Shown one piece after another: positions 14,757 through 23,227 of a stretch of 33,532 bases of DNA (the stretch's first letter is position 1; each line of letters begins with the position of its first letter). The notes under the pieces were generated by a model. It searched no databases. It worked only from the letters and a program-made list of their open reading frames with translations, and was not told where the DNA came from. The stretch is taken from NCBI GenBank assembly GCA_964354625.1, contig CAYHAK010000010.1:1-33532 (forward strand). Direction: 5' to 3'. The position numbers and the translations under genes are program-made. The DNA comes from DATKKK01 sp964354625 (GTDB taxonomy: Archaea; Thermoproteota; Bathyarchaeia; Bathyarchaeales; Bathycorpusculaceae).

Positions 14757-17700
14757 ATGCCCTACATCAAAAAGATAGAACTCAAAGGCTTCAAGTCATT
14801 CGGACCGCAAACCGTTAAAGTAGTCCTAGATAAGGGCTTCACCGCCGTAACAGGCCCCAACGGAGGCGGAAAAACAAACATACTAGACGCGCTCCTCTTC
14901 GCCCTCGGCGAACTCAGCACAAGAAGGCTCCGAGCCGAAAACGCCGCCAAACTGATCTTCCACGGCTCGGAAACAGCCGGCCTAGAAAGAGCCAAAATGG
15001 CCAAAGTGATCATCCAATTCGACAACGCTGACGGCCGCATGCCCGTAGACACTACTACTGTTACCGTGTCCCGCGAAGTCTACAGAAACGGCCAAAGCGT
15101 CTACCGCCTCAACGGGCGAAGAATCTCAAGAGCCCACATTCTCGAAATCCTCTCAATGGCTGGCATCAGCTCCACAAGCCAGAACATAATCCTGCAAGGC
15201 ACAATCACACGCCTAACCGACATGGCGCCAATGGAACGCAGAAAAATCATCGAAGACCTGATCGGAATCGGGCAATACGACCTTGAAAAGGCAGGTGCCG
15301 AAGACAAACTGCGAACAGCCGACATATCCATAAGAACCGCCATGGGCAGAATAGACGAAGTCCAGAAGAGACTAGACGACCTCGAAAGAGAACGCAACGA
15401 ACTGCTAAGATACAACTTCATCCAAGAGGAAATCAAAAGGTTCGAAACAGTCAGAATCTCAAACGACATGACGCATGTACAGGAAAAGATCGAGGAGACC
15501 TCAGCTCACGCTGACAAGGCCAGAAGCCAGCTTGAAAAGATAAGACAACTGCGCGACGCGCAACGCATGAAAAGGATAGCCGTCGAAGGCCAATGGCGAA
15601 AGCTGAGCTCGGAGATCGTTGAAGAAGGCGGATCACAGGTACTCAAGGTGCAGATAAGAATCGGCGAAATGCGCGCAAGACTGACCGAGCTAACGACCAA
15701 GATAAGCTCTGGAAAAACAAGCCTCGAAGGCCTGAGGCGAATCAGAGAAAACGACTCCCAGCAATACAAATCAATCCGAAACGAAATCCATGAAAACCGC
15801 GCAAAGATCAAACAGCACAGAACTGAACACGGCACGATGGCCAACCAGATAGCCGCAATGCGGGCTGAACATGACACTCTAGCCTCCGGAGCTGCCGACC
15901 TGTGGGACACGGTGGGCGAAAACAGCAAGAAACTCCGCGAACTCGAACTACAGCTTGACAGCCACTACAAGAGGCTAACCTTCCTAAGGTCCGAATACGT
16001 GAAAAGCCAAACAGCCATCAGCATCCGCACACAAAGGCTCAGAGACCTCAGCAGCCGAAAAGAAAGATTCTCAACACAACTCACTGAACTGGAAAAATCA
16101 GTCACCGAGCTCGAAAAGATGCAGAAAGACCAGAAGGAACAACTGAAGAACCTAGAACGCACGCTCGAACGCAAAATGGCACAGAAAGAAGCCGTAGGAC
16201 TGGAGATCACCGAGGCAGGGAAAATCGCAGACTCAGCACGCGAGGCCGTTGTCGAATTCGTTACACAGAGACAGCTTGCAGAAACGGTGGCCGCCGAAGA
16301 AAAGGCCCTCAGAAGCATCGAGGAGCTAGGCGAGCTGAGCGTCATTCCAGGCGTCTACGGTCGCCTGCGAAACCTGATCAAGATAGACAGATCATATCAG
16401 CATGCCATAGAGGCTGCAGCGTCAGGCTGGCTAGACGCTTTAGTCGTGAAAGACTTCGACTCAGCCTTCGCCTGCACGGAAACCTTGAGAAGAATGAAGC
16501 TGGGCAGAGTAAAGCTAATTCCCCTCGAAGGCGCTTTAAGCCGAAAGCAATTGGTGATTCCTGAAAAAGAAAGCATCAAGGGTATAGCACCCCTCTTCCT
16601 GAAATACGAAAAGCAGTACGAACCTGCCGTGCATTTCGTCTTCGGCGACACGCTAATCGTGTCAGACGACAGAGCAGCCTTCGCATTGTCCAACGAAGGC
16701 CTCCGTTCAGTGACCGTAAACGGCGATCTATACGAAGGTGGTGGCTTCGAAAGCGGCTACTACCGTGCACCTATAGACTTCTCAACCATCATACCAAGCG
16801 AACAGGCCATCAAGAGCCTCGACGAAGCCGTAAGCGCACTACAACAACACCTCTCGAAACGAGGCAACGACATAACCACCTACGCGGAAGAAATAGACCG
16901 AACCCATATTGAAATCACGCGCCTCTCAGAAGCCATAGCCACCCTAGACAAAGAGCTAGCCAGAGTCAAGAGAAGCGCCAGAAGAACAAAAACCAACGTG
17001 AAGCGAGCAGATCACAACATCACAAAACTCACAAAGGAAGTTGAGGCCGAAAAATCCAAAATGTGGATCCACAGAGCTGAAAGGAGTACCATCCAAAAGG
17101 AAATGCGCAAGTTCCAAGCCGAACTAGCCTCACTGAGACGCAAGACTGATCCCGCAAGCATCCAAGAAATGGAAGTCAAACGAGAAAAACTCGCCGAAGA
17201 AATCATAATCCTAAGACAGAAGCATGGCACAATTCAGACGATAGTCTCCACCCTCCAATCCCAGTTTGACAATGTCCTGCGCGTCGGCTATCAGAACGCC
17301 AAAATCCAGCTGTCCAAAGTTGATCAACAGCTGGGCAGAGTAGAGAAAGAGGTTGAGGACGCCCTGAAAGAGAAGGAATCGTTGATACTAGAGCTAGCGG
17401 AGCTTGATAGAAACCGGGTTGAGCTTTCCAAGAACGTTTTCTCAGCAAGAGAAGAGGCCAAGAAATTCACTGGCCAAATCGACGAGGTAGACCGAGAACT
17501 GCGCAAGCTCGACCCAGAATACGAGCAGGCTGACCGCCTGTTGAATCAGCTTCAACTGAGCATTCAAACTTCATTCATACAGCTGAACCAGTATCGCAAC
17601 CAACTCCGACAGCTCGGCATCGAACAGCCCCTAGAGGTCACGCTGAAACAAGTTGAAGATGCTGAAACATCAATGAAAATGATGCAGCTTGAACTCGAAA

Positions 17701-18308
17701 GAATAGGCGCCGTAAACCAACTTGCGCTATCACACTACGCCGAGCAGATTTCACGTTACAAGGAACTCTCGTTGAGAATGAACGAACTTGAAAAGGAAAA
17801 GCAGGCCATAGTGCAGTTTATGGACGAGATTGAGCTCAAGAAGCGTAACGTGTTCATGGGAGCTTTCGACAAGATTAATGTGAATCTGCAGAAGTACTTC
17901 GCCAAGGTCACAGGAGGCGGAAGCGTCGCGCTGAAGCTGGAAAGCATTGATGAACCCTTCTCGGGTGGCATCGACATGATCGTCCAGTTCCCCAATAAGC
18001 CGTCAATAGTCGTGTCTGGAGCCAGCGGCGGCGAACGTTCAGTCTCCGCAGTAGCATTCCTATTCGCCTTGAAAGAATTCACGCCTGCATCATTCTACGT
18101 GTTGGACGAGATAGACGCGCACTTAGATGCCTTTCACGTTTCGAAGCTGGCTGATCTACTGCTGGAGGAATCAGAGAGAACCCAATTCATAGTTATTACG
18201 CTGAAGCCTGAGATGGTGAACAAGGCACAGAGGGTCTACGGCGTCTACGGACGCAACGGCGTGTCCAACGTCGTCTCGGCGAAGTTCTTGGAGGCACAGA
18301 GTCAATGA
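14757..18308 (+). CDS. smc: Chromosome segregation ATPase SMC
   Basis: SMC is a ring-shaped ATPase that compacts and separates chromosomes with ScpA and ScpB. The 1183 residues show an N-terminal Walker A GPNGGGKT (33-40), a long coiled coil rich in Lys, Glu and Arg (about 170-500), a hinge (about 525-680, from GVYGRLRNLIKIDRSYQHAIEAAA to the Gly-rich VNGDLYEGGGFESGYY), and a second coiled coil. The C-terminal head has the signature VSGASGGERS (about 1085) and Walker B SFYVLDEIDAHLD (about 1112-1124). Length is normal. Its TGA overlaps the scpA ATG (ATGA at 18305-18308). Codon choice matches the core genes. Confidence 0.97.
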   Translation: MPYIKKIELKGFKSFGPQTVKVVLDKGFTAVTGPNGGGKTNILDALLFALGELSTRRLRAENAAKLIFHGSETAGLERAKMAKVIIQFDNADGRMPVDTTTVTVSREVYRNGQSVYRLNGRRISRAHILEILSMAGISSTSQNIILQGTITRLTDMAPMERRKIIEDLIGIGQYDLEKAGAEDKLRTADISIRTAMGRIDEVQKRLDDLERERNELLRYNFIQEEIKRFETVRISNDMTHVQEKIEETSAHADKARSQLEKIRQLRDAQRMKRIAVEGQWRKLSSEIVEEGGSQVLKVQIRIGEMRARLTELTTKISSGKTSLEGLRRIRENDSQQYKSIRNEIHENRAKIKQHRTEHGTMANQIAAMRAEHDTLASGAADLWDTVGENSKKLRELELQLDSHYKRLTFLRSEYVKSQTAISIRTQRLRDLSSRKERFSTQLTELEKSVTELEKMQKDQKEQLKNLERTLERKMAQKEAVGLEITEAGKIADSAREAVVEFVTQRQLAETVAAEEKALRSIEELGELSVIPGVYGRLRNLIKIDRSYQHAIEAAASGWLDALVVKDFDSAFACTETLRRMKLGRVKLIPLEGALSRKQLVIPEKESIKGIAPLFLKYEKQYEPAVHFVFGDTLIVSDDRAAFALSNEGLRSVTVNGDLYEGGGFESGYYRAPIDFSTIIPSEQAIKSLDEAVSALQQHLSKRGNDITTYAEEIDRTHIEITRLSEAIATLDKELARVKRSARRTKTNVKRADHNITKLTKEVEAEKSKMWIHRAERSTIQKEMRKFQAELASLRRKTDPASIQEMEVKREKLAEEIIILRQKHGTIQTIVSTLQSQFDNVLRVGYQNAKIQLSKVDQQLGRVEKEVEDALKEKESLILELAELDRNRVELSKNVFSAREEAKKFTGQIDEVDRELRKLDPEYEQADRLLNQLQLSIQTSFIQLNQYRNQLRQLGIEQPLEVTLKQVEDAETSMKMMQLELERIGAVNQLALSHYAEQISRYKELSLRMNELEKEKQAIVQFMDEIELKKRNVFMGAFDKINVNLQKYFAKVTGGGSVALKLESIDEPFSGGIDMIVQFPNKPSIVVSGASGGERSVSAVAFLFALKEFTPASFYVLDEIDAHLDAFHVSKLADLLLEESERTQFIVITLKPEMVNKAQRVYGVYGRNGVSNVVSAKFLEAQSQ

Positions 18309-19006
18309 GCACACCTGCGCTCAGGAAGCCATTTTACTTGCTTCCTCCATGGAACATTCTCTTCGAATTCAACAAGCTTGAGAAGCTTACACCATGGAGC
18401 ATTAACATCGCGTATCTGCTTGCCTCCTTTCTGAGAGAGATGGACAAGACTGGGCACGTAGACTTCAGAGCTTCAGGCGTTGCGCTTGATTCCTCGGCAC
18501 TTATATACTTGATGAAGTCCAAGCTCTTGCTGAAGCTTGAGGAGCCGCCGCCACCTCCGAAGCCGCCACAGGACTATCTTCCACCGCCGTTATTCCTGCC
18601 GCTGAGATACGAACTGACCTCAACAACCATAAGCCATCTGCTTGAAGTTCTCGACGACGTTTTGAAGGGTGAAGCACTCATCCGACTCGAAAAGTACGTT
18701 CCTGAACCGATGATCCCTACACCCTCTGAGATCATGCCACAGCTCGATCTCTACCTTATGCAGATCGAAGTGTTGATGGAAAAGCTGTATGTGCAGTTAT
18801 CCGAGATGGTCAAGGGTGCTGGCATCGTGCAGTTCTCAGCTTTGACGAAAGGTATGCTTCGTCTGGAGTCCATTCGCACGTTCATTCTGCTGCTGTTTCT
18901 GGCACAGGAAGGGAAAGTGAAGCTGTTTCAGGAAGAGGAAACAGAGGAAATATACATAACTATTGGGGACCTGAACCTTGCAGAAAGCGGAAAAACAATC
19001 ACTTAG
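18305..19006 (+). CDS. scpA: Segregation and condensation protein A (kleisin)
   Basis: ScpA is the kleisin that bridges the two SMC heads and closes the ring. The 233-residue protein starts TPALRKPFYLLPPWNILFEFNKLEKLTPWSINIAYLLASFLREM, an N-terminal helical domain that binds the SMC neck. A Pro-rich linker (EEPPPPPKPPQDYLPPPLFLP, near residue 80-100) follows. It ends with a winged-helix C-terminus (GMLRLESIRTFILLLFLAQEGKVKLFQEEETEEIYI). It is four-base coupled to smc, and scpB starts inside its 3' end. The operon order smc-scpA-scpB is common in archaea that use this condensin. Confidence 0.92.
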   Translation: MSTPALRKPFYLLPPWNILFEFNKLEKLTPWSINIAYLLASFLREMDKTGHVDFRASGVALDSSALIYLMKSKLLLKLEEPPPPPKPPQDYLPPPLFLPLRYELTSTTISHLLEVLDDVLKGEALIRLEKYVPEPMIPTPSEIMPQLDLYLMQIEVLMEKLYVQLSEMVKGAGIVQFSALTKGMLRLESIRTFILLLFLAQEGKVKLFQEEETEEIYITIGDLNLAESGKTIT

Positions 19007-19589
19007 CGCAGACGAGCCTCTTTCGGAGAAACAAGCTACAGGCAGGCCCCAACGTGATCTTGTCCTTCTAGAAGCGGCCTTGTACGTGGCTGGTCGCCCT
19101 TTGGATCTGAACGAGATGTGTTCAGTCTTGAAGTCCCGTTCAAAGAACAAGGCCAGAAAGCTTGCGAAGACACTCATGAGCGCGTATGCCAGCAGAGACT
19201 GCGCGCTCGAGATATTGGAGTTGAAGGATGAAAGATATGTCCTGCAGCTGAAGGCCGAATTCACGCCTCTGGTCAGAAAGCTCGTTAACAGGCCACTGCT
19301 TTCCACGGGTCCTTTGAAAACGCTTTCTTACGTGGCATACAGGCAACCTGTGTTCCAGAAGAGAGTGATAGATGTGCGAGGCCACCACGCTTACGGTCAC
19401 ATCAAACTGCTGAAGGAAATGAACCTGGTCGCCAGTGAAAGAAGCGGCAGGTCAACAGTACTTCGAACAACCGAATACTTCGCAGATTACTTCGGTCTAA
19501 GCCAAGACGTCACAGCCATGAAGCGAGAACTGAAGAACGTTTTCGAAGACTTCCCGAAACAAGAGAAGCCTGAAACTCAAGAAGGATAG
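18978..19589 (+). CDS. scpB: Segregation and condensation protein B
   Basis: ScpB is the KITE partner that binds the ScpA linker. The 203-residue protein has two winged-helix domains: LVLLEAALYVAGRPLDLNEMCSVL (about residues 29-52) and VNRPLLSTGPLKTLSYVAYRQPVFQKRVIDVRGHHAYGHIKLLKEMNLV (about 104-152). These closely match archaeal ScpB. The predicted start is TTG 18978, which overlaps scpA by 29 bases; the first 25 residues are low complexity, so a later start is possible. The stop at 19587-19589 overlaps the TATA box of rps8e. Confidence 0.92.
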   Translation: MQKAEKQSLSADEPLSEKQATGRPQRDLVLLEAALYVAGRPLDLNEMCSVLKSRSKNKARKLAKTLMSAYASRDCALEILELKDERYVLQLKAEFTPLVRKLVNRPLLSTGPLKTLSYVAYRQPVFQKRVIDVRGHHAYGHIKLLKEMNLVASERSGRSTVLRTTEYFADYFGLSQDVTAMKRELKNVFEDFPKQEKPETQEG

Positions 19590-19598
19590 GTTTATATG
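19589..19598 (+). promoter_or_regulatory. TATA box of rps8e
   Basis: GGTTTATATG is a strong TATA element that overlaps the scpB stop codon and is followed at once by (GC)5 at 19598-19607. Transcription should start near 19620, about 43 bases before the ATG. A GC-alternating tract between TATA box and start site is unusual. Confidence 0.65.
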
Positions 19599-19662
19599 CG
19601 CGCGCGCCAAACTTCGGTGATGGTCAGCACCCAAGTCCAATAGCCTTTGGGAGAAAACGATA

Positions 19663-20058
19663 ATGTCAGTTTGGCAGGGCGACTTACGGAAGAAGAAGCA
19701 GTCAGGCGGCAGGAGAGTAGTCTTCAGAACAAAACGAAGGTATGAACAGGGTTCATTTCCAATGGAAACGATGATGGCCGAACCAAAGCGGAAGTCTTCC
19801 AGAGGACATGGCGGGACACTGAAGAACAAGATTCTCGCCGACAAATTCGCCTGCGTAACTGATCCTAAGACCGGAAAAACAGAAAAAATCGAAATCACCA
19901 GAGTCGTCAAGAACCCAGCCAACATCGACTATGACCGTCGAGGCGTAATAACGAAGGGAGCAGTAGTAGAGACCTCATTTGGACAGGCACGCATTACATC
20001 GCGGCCTGGTCAACACGGAATGCTAAGCGCTGTCCTGATCGGCGAAGGAAAAAGCTAA
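19663..20058 (+). CDS. rps8e: 30S ribosomal protein S8e
   Basis: This is a small-subunit protein found in archaea and eukaryotes. The 131 residues start MSVWQGDLRKKKQSGGRRVVFRTKRRYEQGSFPMET and include VVKNPANIDYDRRGVITKGAVVETSFGQARITSRPGQ, both highly diagnostic of S8e. Length is normal. It has its own promoter at 19589-19598, so it is not simply part of the smc operon. It ends three bases before the stop of SRP19 on the other strand, leaving no room for a separate terminator for either gene. Confidence 0.97.
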   Translation: MSVWQGDLRKKKQSGGRRVVFRTKRRYEQGSFPMETMMAEPKRKSSRGHGGTLKNKILADKFACVTDPKTGKTEKIEITRVVKNPANIDYDRRGVITKGAVVETSFGQARITSRPGQHGMLSAVLIGEGKS

Positions 20059-20061
20059 GCG

Positions 20062-20367
20062 CTACGGCTTGGCCACAATAGTATTGTGTGTTTTCTGCAA
20101 CTGCCTCGCGATTCTCTGAATGACAAGTTCCTTGGACTCCTTCCCCTTTTTCACGAGAACCATGCCTGGCTTCAGCCACGGTGTCTTAGCATATCCTGTG
20201 TCTGGCACAAGCTCACAAACGAGATGAAGTCTGTCTGCAGCCTCCTTGATCTCCAAAGCTCTCGGCGTGGGCAAAGCTAGATTCTTCGGGATTCGTCTTC
20301 CATTCTTTCGTGTCTTTGTCGAGTCAAAGTAGGCTGGCCACACTATGACTTTGTCCTGTTGCCTCAT
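20062..20367 (-). CDS. srp19: Signal recognition particle protein SRP19
   Basis: SRP19 binds helices 6 and 8 of the 7S RNA and helps SRP54 join the particle that targets secreted and membrane proteins. The 101 residues start MRQQDKVIVWPAYFDSTKTRKNGRRIPKNLALPTPRALEI. The motif VIVWPAYFDS-KTR--GRR-P and the C-terminal WLKPGMVLVKKGKESKELVIQRIARQL match the family. Length is normal. It lies 15 bases after gltX on the same strand and is probably the last gene of the long superoperon that starts with rps13. The SRP RNA gene itself is not in this window. Confidence 0.93.
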   Translation of the reverse strand: MRQQDKVIVWPAYFDSTKTRKNGRRIPKNLALPTPRALEIKEAADRLHLVCELVPDTGYAKTPWLKPGMVLVKKGKESKELVIQRIARQLQKTHNTIVAKP

Positions 20368-20382
20368 ATCAACCGCTTCCGG

Positions 20383-22134
20383 TTATTTCTGAGCGTAGTA
20401 CGCTACTAACTCCTTGTTGACCTTATCTATCCTGACGAAACCAAACCGCTCGAATTGTATTATGTCGTCAGGCTTTAACCGCTTGCAGGCGCTTTCTGCA
20501 ACTCCTTCTGGTGTGGTAGCGTCTGGCATAACAACCTCGCAGGGCATGTCTTTCCCGATGGGTATCCAATGAATCAGTTGTGCTTTTGCTTTTCGTGCTT
20601 CCTCGTAGGATTCGCTGACAAAAGACGCATCAGAAGAATACGCATTCGCTTTCTCGACTCTGATGTTGAAGAGCTCAATGAGACGAAGCACGGTACCGGC
20701 CTTCGAAGGGTCCACGTCTTTCTTCGAAACCCAAAGAGCCACTGATCTCCAGTCCCCCTCAGGTGTTATAGTGTATTCTCTGAACCCTCTTTCAGGATGT
20801 TCTGGGTGCAGGTGGAGTCTTGATGTGAAAGCTTTCGGAACATGTTTCACAGTCAACTCTATGGGGTCTTGCACGAAAAAGTATCGGTCAGCAGAAGGGT
20901 CGAGGATCTTGCGGTTGTACGCGTTCAGATTCTCCCAGCTCAAGACCACATCAGAGGTCTTCGGTCCAACCTCCATTATCATTTTCTTGATCGCCTCAGG
21001 CGTTATTCCCCGCCTTCTCAAAGCTGCAAACGTTGCTAAGCGAGGGTCGTCCCAATCTTTGAATAGGCCTTCGCGCACGCCCTGGACAATCTTCGACTTG
21101 CTGAGGTAGGCGCCCGTGATCTTGAGTCTTCCATAGTGTATGGCCTCAGGATACTTCCAGCCAAAATACTTGTACATGAATTCCTGTCGAACTTGGTTAG
21201 TCAGGTGTTCTTTTCCTCGGATTATGTGGGTTATGCCCATTATATGATCGTCGATGCCGCAGGCGAGATTGTACAAGGGCCATACACGGTATTTGCTGCC
21301 GACTCGTGGGTGCGGATACCTTTCAGGGTCAATTACCCTCAGGGCTGGCCAGTCTCTGACAGCAGGGTTAGGGTGGTTCAGATTGGTCTTCACGCGGACT
21401 ACTGCTTCACCTTCTTTGTAGCCCCCCTCCAGCATGCTTTCCCATCGAGCCATCTGCTCTTCCACTGGCAGATTCCTACACTCACAGGGTTCGCTATCCA
21501 GAGTTTTGTGGCGGAAGGTCTCTGGCGCTGACGTACACACATATGCATTGCCTTCCTTCAGCAGCTTCTCAGCGTACTCATAGTAAATGGGAATCCTATC
21601 GCTCTGAATGTATTCCGCATCTGACCTGCAACCAAGCCAGTCAAGATCCTCTCTTATTCGTTCATAGAACTCCAAAACGGGTATTTTCACCTTTGGATCA
21701 GTGTCTTCGAAGCGAACGATGAACTTGCCATGGTACAATCGTGCGTAGTCGTGACACAGAACGATTGCCCTTGCCGAACCCAGATGAAGTACGCAGTCGG
21801 GGTTCGGCGCATAACGAGTAACGATCTGCTCATACTTGTCAAAATTGGGCAAGGGTGGCAGGTGCTTTTCTTCTTCGATCTTTTCCTTCACTAGGGCTTC
21901 AGGCCATTTCTTTTCGACAATATCTTTCTGCTCAGCCTGCGAAAGGCTGTTGACTTCTCGAACAACTGCGTTGATAAGAGCCGTTGTCTCTTTGACTTTG
22001 GTTCTGAACTCCGGCTTTTGTCCCAGTATGGTCCCAATGACGGGGCCTGTCTGAGCCTTGCCGTCATGCTTGATGGCGTTCAGCAGAGCAATCTTTCGAA
22101 CAAGCTCCTTGAGCTCAACATCGTTGACGGTCAA
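20383..22134 (-). CDS. gltX: Glutamyl-tRNA synthetase, archaeal type
   Basis: This enzyme charges tRNA-Glu and, in most archaea, also tRNA-Gln as Glu-tRNA-Gln, which GatDE then amidates. The 583 residues include a helical N-terminal extension (1-100) typical of archaeal and eukaryotic enzymes. A class I catalytic site follows, with TRYAPNPDCVLHLGSARA (HIGH-like motif H117-L-G-S) and the KMSKS-like LSKSK at about 345. A beta-barrel anticodon domain of the GlnRS type makes up the C-terminus. Length is normal. It follows the prenyl synthase by 19 bases, a linkage also known in other archaea. Confidence 0.95.
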   Translation of the reverse strand: MTVNDVELKELVRKIALLNAIKHDGKAQTGPVIGTILGQKPEFRTKVKETTALINAVVREVNSLSQAEQKDIVEKKWPEALVKEKIEEEKHLPPLPNFDKYEQIVTRYAPNPDCVLHLGSARAIVLCHDYARLYHGKFIVRFEDTDPKVKIPVLEFYERIREDLDWLGCRSDAEYIQSDRIPIYYEYAEKLLKEGNAYVCTSAPETFRHKTLDSEPCECRNLPVEEQMARWESMLEGGYKEGEAVVRVKTNLNHPNPAVRDWPALRVIDPERYPHPRVGSKYRVWPLYNLACGIDDHIMGITHIIRGKEHLTNQVRQEFMYKYFGWKYPEAIHYGRLKITGAYLSKSKIVQGVREGLFKDWDDPRLATFAALRRRGITPEAIKKMIMEVGPKTSDVVLSWENLNAYNRKILDPSADRYFFVQDPIELTVKHVPKAFTSRLHLHPEHPERGFREYTITPEGDWRSVALWVSKKDVDPSKAGTVLRLIELFNIRVEKANAYSSDASFVSESYEEARKAKAQLIHWIPIGKDMPCEVVMPDATTPEGVAESACKRLKPDDIIQFERFGFVRIDKVNKELVAYYAQK

Positions 22135-22153
22135 TCTTTCTGCACGCCCTTGG

Positions 22154-23224
22154 TCAGACTCTTCTTTCGATCAGAAACATGGCGAAAGCGTTTAGTTTCT
22201 CCTTCGCCTCAGAAGCAGGCAAGAGTTTTTCAACTTGCCGCCAGCTTTCCTTCACAACTTCCATTGCAAACTGCTTCACATATTCTATGGAACCGTATTT
22301 CTTCATGATTCCGATGGCTTCATCTTTGAGTTTCCGGCTTGAAGTGTGCATGTTGAGAATCTCGATGAGCCTTTCCCTGTCTTTGGCGTCAGCGGCCTTC
22401 AAAGCGTGTACTACCACTAGGGTTCTCTTGCCTTCAGCAATGTCTTCTCCGCGTCCACCCTTCTTCTCAGTGAACTCGACACTCGTCAAATCCAAGATGT
22501 CATCCTGCATCTGAAAGGCCACGCCTATGCTTTCAGCGAAACGCCCCAACTTCTCAACAAGCTCCGAACTTGCATCCGCTAAGACGGCGGCAAGCTTGGC
22601 AGCCATCCTCGCCAGAGCTCCAGTCTTGTATACGCACATCTGCAAGTAGTCTTTTTCATTGATGCGATCGGCGTTCGCTAGGCCTCTGTGCCAAGCAATG
22701 TCCATCGCTTGCCCGATGCTGAGGTTGATCATTTCCTGCACATAAATCTCGTAGATCCTGCTAAGCTTCTCGGTAGGAATTTTCCCACGATTCTCGATCA
22801 ACGGCAGAAGAGGCAGATAGTACATGGCGTTTCCAGCGTTGATGGCAATGTCTAGTCCGAAGATCTTGTAGGTGCAAGGTTTTCCTCTTCGCAGGTCAGA
22901 GGAGTCTTCTATGTCGTCCACCAGTAGCGTTCCGTTGTGGACTACTTCAGGGATTATGGCGAAATCCATGAACTTGTCTGGCTCTTTGCCCAAGGCCTCG
23001 CAAACCAGCAAGAACAGGGAAGGGCGCCACCGCTTTCCTCCTCTGTCAAGAAACTCCCAGACTGGTTCGGCGATTGCCTTGTTTATGGTTTCAAAGCTGA
23101 TTGCGTAGCTGGGAGGGCTGATCTTGAAAAGGACTGTGTCTTTGGTGAACTTTCGCGGGAGGTATTTCTCTATGGTTTTGTCTATGAGGAACACTTTCTC
23201 TCCCAGGACCTTTTCAATATCCAA
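22154..23224 (-). CDS. Polyprenyl diphosphate synthase (GGPP synthase-like)
   Basis: This enzyme condenses isopentenyl diphosphate with allylic diphosphates to build C20 or longer chains for archaeal lipids. The 356-residue class I trans-prenyltransferase has the first Asp-rich motif DDIED at 103-107, RRGKP just after it, and the second motif DDILD near 241-245, followed by GGRGEDIAEGKRT. The chain-length position, five residues before the first motif, is Gly98 rather than the bulky Phe/Tyr of typical archaeal GGPP synthases. Products could therefore be longer than C20. It follows idi2 by three bases and precedes gltX. Confidence 0.92.
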   Translation of the reverse strand: MDIEKVLGEKVFLIDKTIEKYLPRKFTKDTVLFKISPPSYAISFETINKAIAEPVWEFLDRGGKRWRPSLFLLVCEALGKEPDKFMDFAIIPEVVHNGTLLVDDIEDSSDLRRGKPCTYKIFGLDIAINAGNAMYYLPLLPLIENRGKIPTEKLSRIYEIYVQEMINLSIGQAMDIAWHRGLANADRINEKDYLQMCVYKTGALARMAAKLAAVLADASSELVEKLGRFAESIGVAFQMQDDILDLTSVEFTEKKGGRGEDIAEGKRTLVVVHALKAADAKDRERLIEILNMHTSSRKLKDEAIGIMKKYGSIEYVKQFAMEVVKESWRQVEKLLPASEAKEKLNAFAMFLIERRV

Positions 23225-23227
23225 GGC

